A stretch of 8,825 nt of DNA from Bacillota bacterium (GTDB lineage: Bacteria; Bacillota; Sulfobacillia; JAJZYS01; JAJYTV01), in NCBI GenBank assembly GCA_021810725.1, contig JAJZIE010000095.1, positions 1 through 8,825 of the forward strand. Direction: 5' to 3'. The first letter of the stretch is position 1. Each line of letters starts with the position of its first letter. The translations under genes and the position numbers were made by a program. Shown here piece after piece: positions 6,641 through 8,825 of the stretch. The notes below the pieces were generated by a model that was not told the origin of the DNA, did not search any database, and saw only the letters and a list, made by a program, of their open reading frames with translations.

Positions 6641-7360
6641 TCAGTTGTCGCCGATGTCGTCGCCCGCCGGCCTCAGGTCGAGCTCGAAGGTCCACGCCGA
6701 CCTTGGCTGCAAGGCGAGCGCCACGTAGCCCGCGGCGAGGTCGTCGGGCAGGATGGCCGGCTCGTCCGGGCCGAGATAGCTGGCGCTGCGCGGTGTGCGG
6801 ATCACGCCGTCCACCACGACGTGGGCCACGTGAATTCCCTCCGGTCCCCAGCGGCGTGCGAGCGACATGGCAAGTCCCCTGAGACCGAACTTCGCCGCCG
6901 CGAACGCCGGTGCCCGGGCGGGCGCCCTGAGGGCGGAAGTGGCACCGGTGAACAGGATCGAGCCGCCCCCCCGCGAGAGCATGCCGGGCAGGACCGCGCG
7001 CGCATGCAGGAAGGCGCCGTACGGTCCCGTCGCGAAGGCGGCGCGGAAGGCGTCCGGCTCGATCTCCTGCACGTCGCCCCGCACCATGTTGCCCGCGTTG
7101 TAGACAAGGACGCCGATCGGGCCGAGCGCGGCCTGCGCCTCGGCGACCGCCTCGGCCACCGCCCGTTCGTCGGCGGCATCGTAGCGCAGGGCACGGGCGA
7201 CGAGTCCCTCGGCGCCGATCTCTCCGGCCAGCGCCTCGACAGCCTCCGAGCGCCCGGTGAGCCCCACGGGCCAGCCCGCGCGCGCGAACGCGAAACCGAG
7301 CGCCCGGCCAAGTCCCGGCCCGGCGCCCACGATCAGGGCCGACTCCTTCTTCATGTCCAT
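6641..7360 (-). CDS. Atypical short-chain dehydrogenase/reductase-like protein lacking the catalytic Tyr
   Basis: This 239-residue protein has a Rossmann fold of the SDR type. The glycine-rich loop is GAGPGLG at 12-18 instead of TGxxxGxG, the NAG motif is at 88-90, and VVVDGVIRTP at 181-190 closes the core. At the active site it departs from classical SDRs. The YxxxK motif reads F153-AAA-K157. The position of the catalytic Ser, 13 residues before the Tyr, reads A140 within FTGATS, and the tetrad Asn position before GAF reads G112. Only the Lys remains. I recall a conserved subgroup with Phe in place of Tyr (SDR_c10 in the CDD classification), so this is probably not random decay; its reaction is unknown to me. 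An ATG at 7354 is an alternative start with better spacing to the G-rich sequence upstream. It follows the CoA-transferase gene by 46 bases. Confidence 0.85.
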   Translation of the reverse strand: MDMKKESALIVGAGPGLGRALGFAFARAGWPVGLTGRSEAVEALAGEIGAEGLVARALRYDAADERAVAEAVAEAQAALGPIGVLVYNAGNMVRGDVQEIEPDAFRAAFATGPYGAFLHARAVLPGMLSRGGGSILFTGATSALRAPARAPAFAAAKFGLRGLAMSLARRWGPEGIHVAHVVVDGVIRTPRSASYLGPDEPAILPDDLAAGYVALALQPRSAWTFELDLRPAGDDIGDN

Positions 7361-7406
7361 CCCCCCGGGCGGAGACCTTCCGCGGTCTGCCTGGGGTTCC
7401 CTGCCG

Positions 7407-8696
7407 CTAGAGTCCGGGAACGAGCTCCCTCGCCTCGCGCCACAGCCGTTCGCGATCCTCGGGATGGGCGATCGCGATCATCCGCCTGGCCCGCTCCTCG
7501 ATCGTCGCACCCTTGAGTTCCGCTACGCCGTACTCCGTCACCACGTACTGGACATGGTTGCGCGTCGTCGTCACGGCCGCGCCGCGGCGCAGCGCCGCGA
7601 CGATGCGCGGCTCGCCCCTCCCGGTCCTGGCCGGCAGCGCGATGATCGAGCGTCCTCCCGGCGACAGGCTGGCACCGCGTACGAAGTCCATCTGACCGCC
7701 GACGCCCGACACGACGTACGGACCGATCGCCTCTGCCGCCACCTGGCCCGTGATGTCCACCTCGACCGCCGAGTTCACCGAGACCATGCGCGGGTTCTGG
7801 CGGATCACCGCCGTGTCGTTCGTGTAGTCGACGCCGTGCAGCGAGATCACCGGGTTGTCGGCCACGAAGTCGTAGAGTTCCCGGCTGCCGAGCGCGAAAC
7901 TCGCCACGATCTTGCCGGGGTCCGTGACCTTGTAGCGGCCCGTGATGACGCCCTTCGCGGCGAGGCGGCGCACGCCGTCCGACATCATTTCGCTGTGCAC
8001 CCCGAGATCGCGGTGGTCCTGGAGCGACGAGAGGACAGCGTCCGGGACCCGGCCGATGCCGATCTGCAGGCAGGCGCGGTCCGGCACGAGCTCCGCGACA
8101 AGGCGCCCGATCGCCACCACCGCCTGGTCCACGGGCCGCTCCGGCAGCACCGACAGGGGCTCGTCGACCGCCACGCCGACCGTGATGCGGTCCATGGGGA
8201 TGCAGGCGTCGCCCAGGACGCGCGGCACCTGCGGGTTCACCTGGGCGATGACGATGTCGGCCTGCTCGATCGCGGTGAGGCTCGCGTCGATCGACGGGCC
8301 GAGGCTGACAAAACCGTGCCGGTCCGGCGGGCTCACGTTGATGAGGGCGACCTGGGGCCGCGTCTCGGGCTGGGAAAGATACCAGGGAACATCGGAGAGG
8401 AAGAGCGGGATGTACGAGGCGGTGCCGTCGCGCATGGCCGCGCGCAGGTTCGGGCCGACAAAGAGGGAGACGTCGTGCACGTGTCCGAGGCATTCCCCCT
8501 CCACCCAGGGAGCGGGACCTTCGAGGTGCATGTGCACGAGCGTCACGTCCGAGAGCTGCGGTCCGCGGCGCGTGAATGCCTGGAGCAGGCTCCGGGGCGT
8601 TGCCGCCGTCCCTTGCGCGTAGACCCGCATGCCGCTCTGGATGAGCTGCATCGCCTGGTCCATCGATACCATGTCGAACATCGTCGTTGTCCACAT
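7407..8696 (-). CDS. Acetyl-CoA hydrolase/4-hydroxybutyrate CoA-transferase family protein
   Basis: This 429-residue, full-length family member moves CoA between carboxylic acids through a glutamyl-CoA thioester; a few relatives hydrolyse acetyl-CoA. The catalytic Glu is E236 in GVHSEMMSDG (232-241). Other signatures are QIGIGRVPDAV at 211-221, GVGGQMDFVRGA at 331-342 and YVVTEYGVAEL at 384-394. Both the N-terminal (to about 190) and C-terminal halves are intact. The start is uncertain: the ATG at 8696 has an AGGTAGG that touches it, while an ATG at 8681 (MFDMVSMDQAM) is an alternative with AGGA 11 bases away. It is the first gene of a minus-strand run with the SDR and lipoate ligase genes. 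The preferred acids cannot be read from the sequence; 4-hydroxybutyrate, butyrate, acetate or another acid are all possible. A group II intron end lies about 31 bases upstream of 8696. Confidence 0.9.
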   Translation of the reverse strand: MWTTTMFDMVSMDQAMQLIQSGMRVYAQGTAATPRSLLQAFTRRGPQLSDVTLVHMHLEGPAPWVEGECLGHVHDVSLFVGPNLRAAMRDGTASYIPLFLSDVPWYLSQPETRPQVALINVSPPDRHGFVSLGPSIDASLTAIEQADIVIAQVNPQVPRVLGDACIPMDRITVGVAVDEPLSVLPERPVDQAVVAIGRLVAELVPDRACLQIGIGRVPDAVLSSLQDHRDLGVHSEMMSDGVRRLAAKGVITGRYKVTDPGKIVASFALGSRELYDFVADNPVISLHGVDYTNDTAVIRQNPRMVSVNSAVEVDITGQVAAEAIGPYVVSGVGGQMDFVRGASLSPGGRSIIALPARTGRGEPRIVAALRRGAAVTTTRNHVQYVVTEYGVAELKGATIEERARRMIAIAHPEDRERLWREARELVPGL

Positions 8697-8730
8697 CCTA
8701 CCTGTCGTTCAAGGCCACCGCCGAGTAATC

Positions 8731-8763
8731 GGGTAGGAGGCGGGGTTGCCCCGCCGTCCTCCC
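8731..8763 (-). other. Group II intron domain VI hairpin with bulged branch-point A
   Basis: On the minus strand GGG pairs with CCC, AGGA with TCCT, and GGCGGGG with CCCCGCC around a CAA loop. The only unpaired bases are C8756 on the 5' side and A8734 on the 3' side. A bulged A placed 6 bases before the proposed 3' splice site (8728) is what domain VI needs for branching. Confidence 0.75.
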
Positions 8764-8765
8764 AC

Positions 8766-8797
8766 ACCACCCGGCATGCGGGTCCGCACCGGGCGGT
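8766..8797 (-). other. Group II intron domain V hairpin
   Basis: On the minus strand, ACCGCCCGG (8797-8789) pairs with CCGGGTGGT (8774-8766) over 9 bp including one G-U. Then TGCG pairs with CGCA around the loop GACC, with a 2-base bulge TG (8776-8775) on the 3' side only. A 9-bp lower helix, a 2-base 3' bulge and a short capped upper helix are the hallmark of the catalytic domain V. The CGC near the 5' end (8795-8793) is in the place of the catalytic triad. The loop is GACC rather than the usual GNRA tetraloop. Confidence 0.75.
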
Positions 8798-8825
8798 TCG
8801 CGGAAACTAACGCTTGCCGTAGAGA

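Larger units (their letters stand above)
8728..8825 (-). mobile_element. Group II intron, 3' end (domains V-VI and 3' splice site); body beyond the right edge
   Basis: Read on the minus strand, the sequence folds into two consecutive hairpins with the architecture of group II intron domains V and VI, and ends in GAT at 8730-8728, fitting the AY 3' boundary. Six bases separate that end from a bulged A (8734), the expected branch point. The arrangement and spacing are the evidence; I cannot assign the intron class with confidence. Any reverse transcriptase/maturase gene would lie to the right. The minus frame at the edge reads LYGKR then TAG (8807-8824), which could be the end of such a gene, but five codons prove nothing. 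The intron is oriented with the CoA-transferase gene and inserted just upstream of it. Confidence 0.75.

Noticed and set aside
7257..8810. Plus-strand open frame of 517 codons opposite the CoA-transferase
   Set aside because: Longest frame in the window, but antisense to an intact CoA-transferase with its catalytic motif; composition (His, Arg, Asp) is that of a GC shadow, and it would also run through the intron hairpins.
1..8825. tRNA, rRNA, CRISPR array, riboswitch or insertion-sequence transposase
   Set aside because: I saw no cloverleaf, no regularly spaced repeats, no transposase motifs and no terminal inverted repeats; the only mobile-element signal is the group II intron end at the right edge.

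Overview
The window is a stretch of high-GC bacterial chromosome. Long open frames occur on both strands, ribosome-binding sites are strong and purine-rich, and one gene needs a GTG start and another a TTG start. The gene set fits a proteobacterium or a similarly GC-rich soil or sediment lineage, but nothing here fixes the taxon. Nine protein genes are supported, eight of them on the minus strand, together with one intrinsic terminator, one hairpin between convergent genes, and the 3' end of a group II intron at the right edge.

Left half (minus strand, read right to left from 4683 to 326): five genes that all overlap at their junctions encode a complete 2-oxoacid oxidoreductase of the pyruvate:ferredoxin oxidoreductase (POR) superfamily. 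The order is a GltD/PreT-like FAD and iron-sulfur NAD(P)H oxidoreductase (epsilon), then gamma, delta (2x[4Fe-4S] ferredoxin), alpha and beta (thiamine diphosphate and [4Fe-4S]). This subunit set resembles the five-subunit phenylglyoxylate:NAD+ oxidoreductase (PadEFGHI) more than a plain four-subunit POR, so the complex may pass electrons to or from NAD(P)H. The substrate cannot be read from the sequence. A GC-rich hairpin followed by a T-run closes the operon just after beta. Beyond it, a gene fragment that may belong to the fumarylacetoacetate hydrolase family runs off the left edge.

Middle: a divergent intergenic region of 287 bases (4684-4970) separates the operon from the only plus-strand gene, a small hotdog-fold (PaaI/4HBT-type) acyl-CoA thioesterase.

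Right half (minus strand, 8696 to 5460): an acetyl-CoA hydrolase/4-hydroxybutyrate CoA-transferase family enzyme, an atypical SDR protein whose catalytic Tyr, Ser and Asn appear to be replaced, and a lipoate-protein ligase. A 13-bp hairpin lies between the convergent thioesterase and ligase genes. About 31 bases upstream of the CoA-transferase start, on the same strand, are domains V and VI of a group II intron whose body lies outside the window.

Taken together the window concerns acyl-CoA and 2-oxoacid metabolism: acyl-CoA made or used by the oxidoreductase, CoA transfer, thioester hydrolysis and lipoylation. That the two halves serve one pathway is an inference from proximity only.
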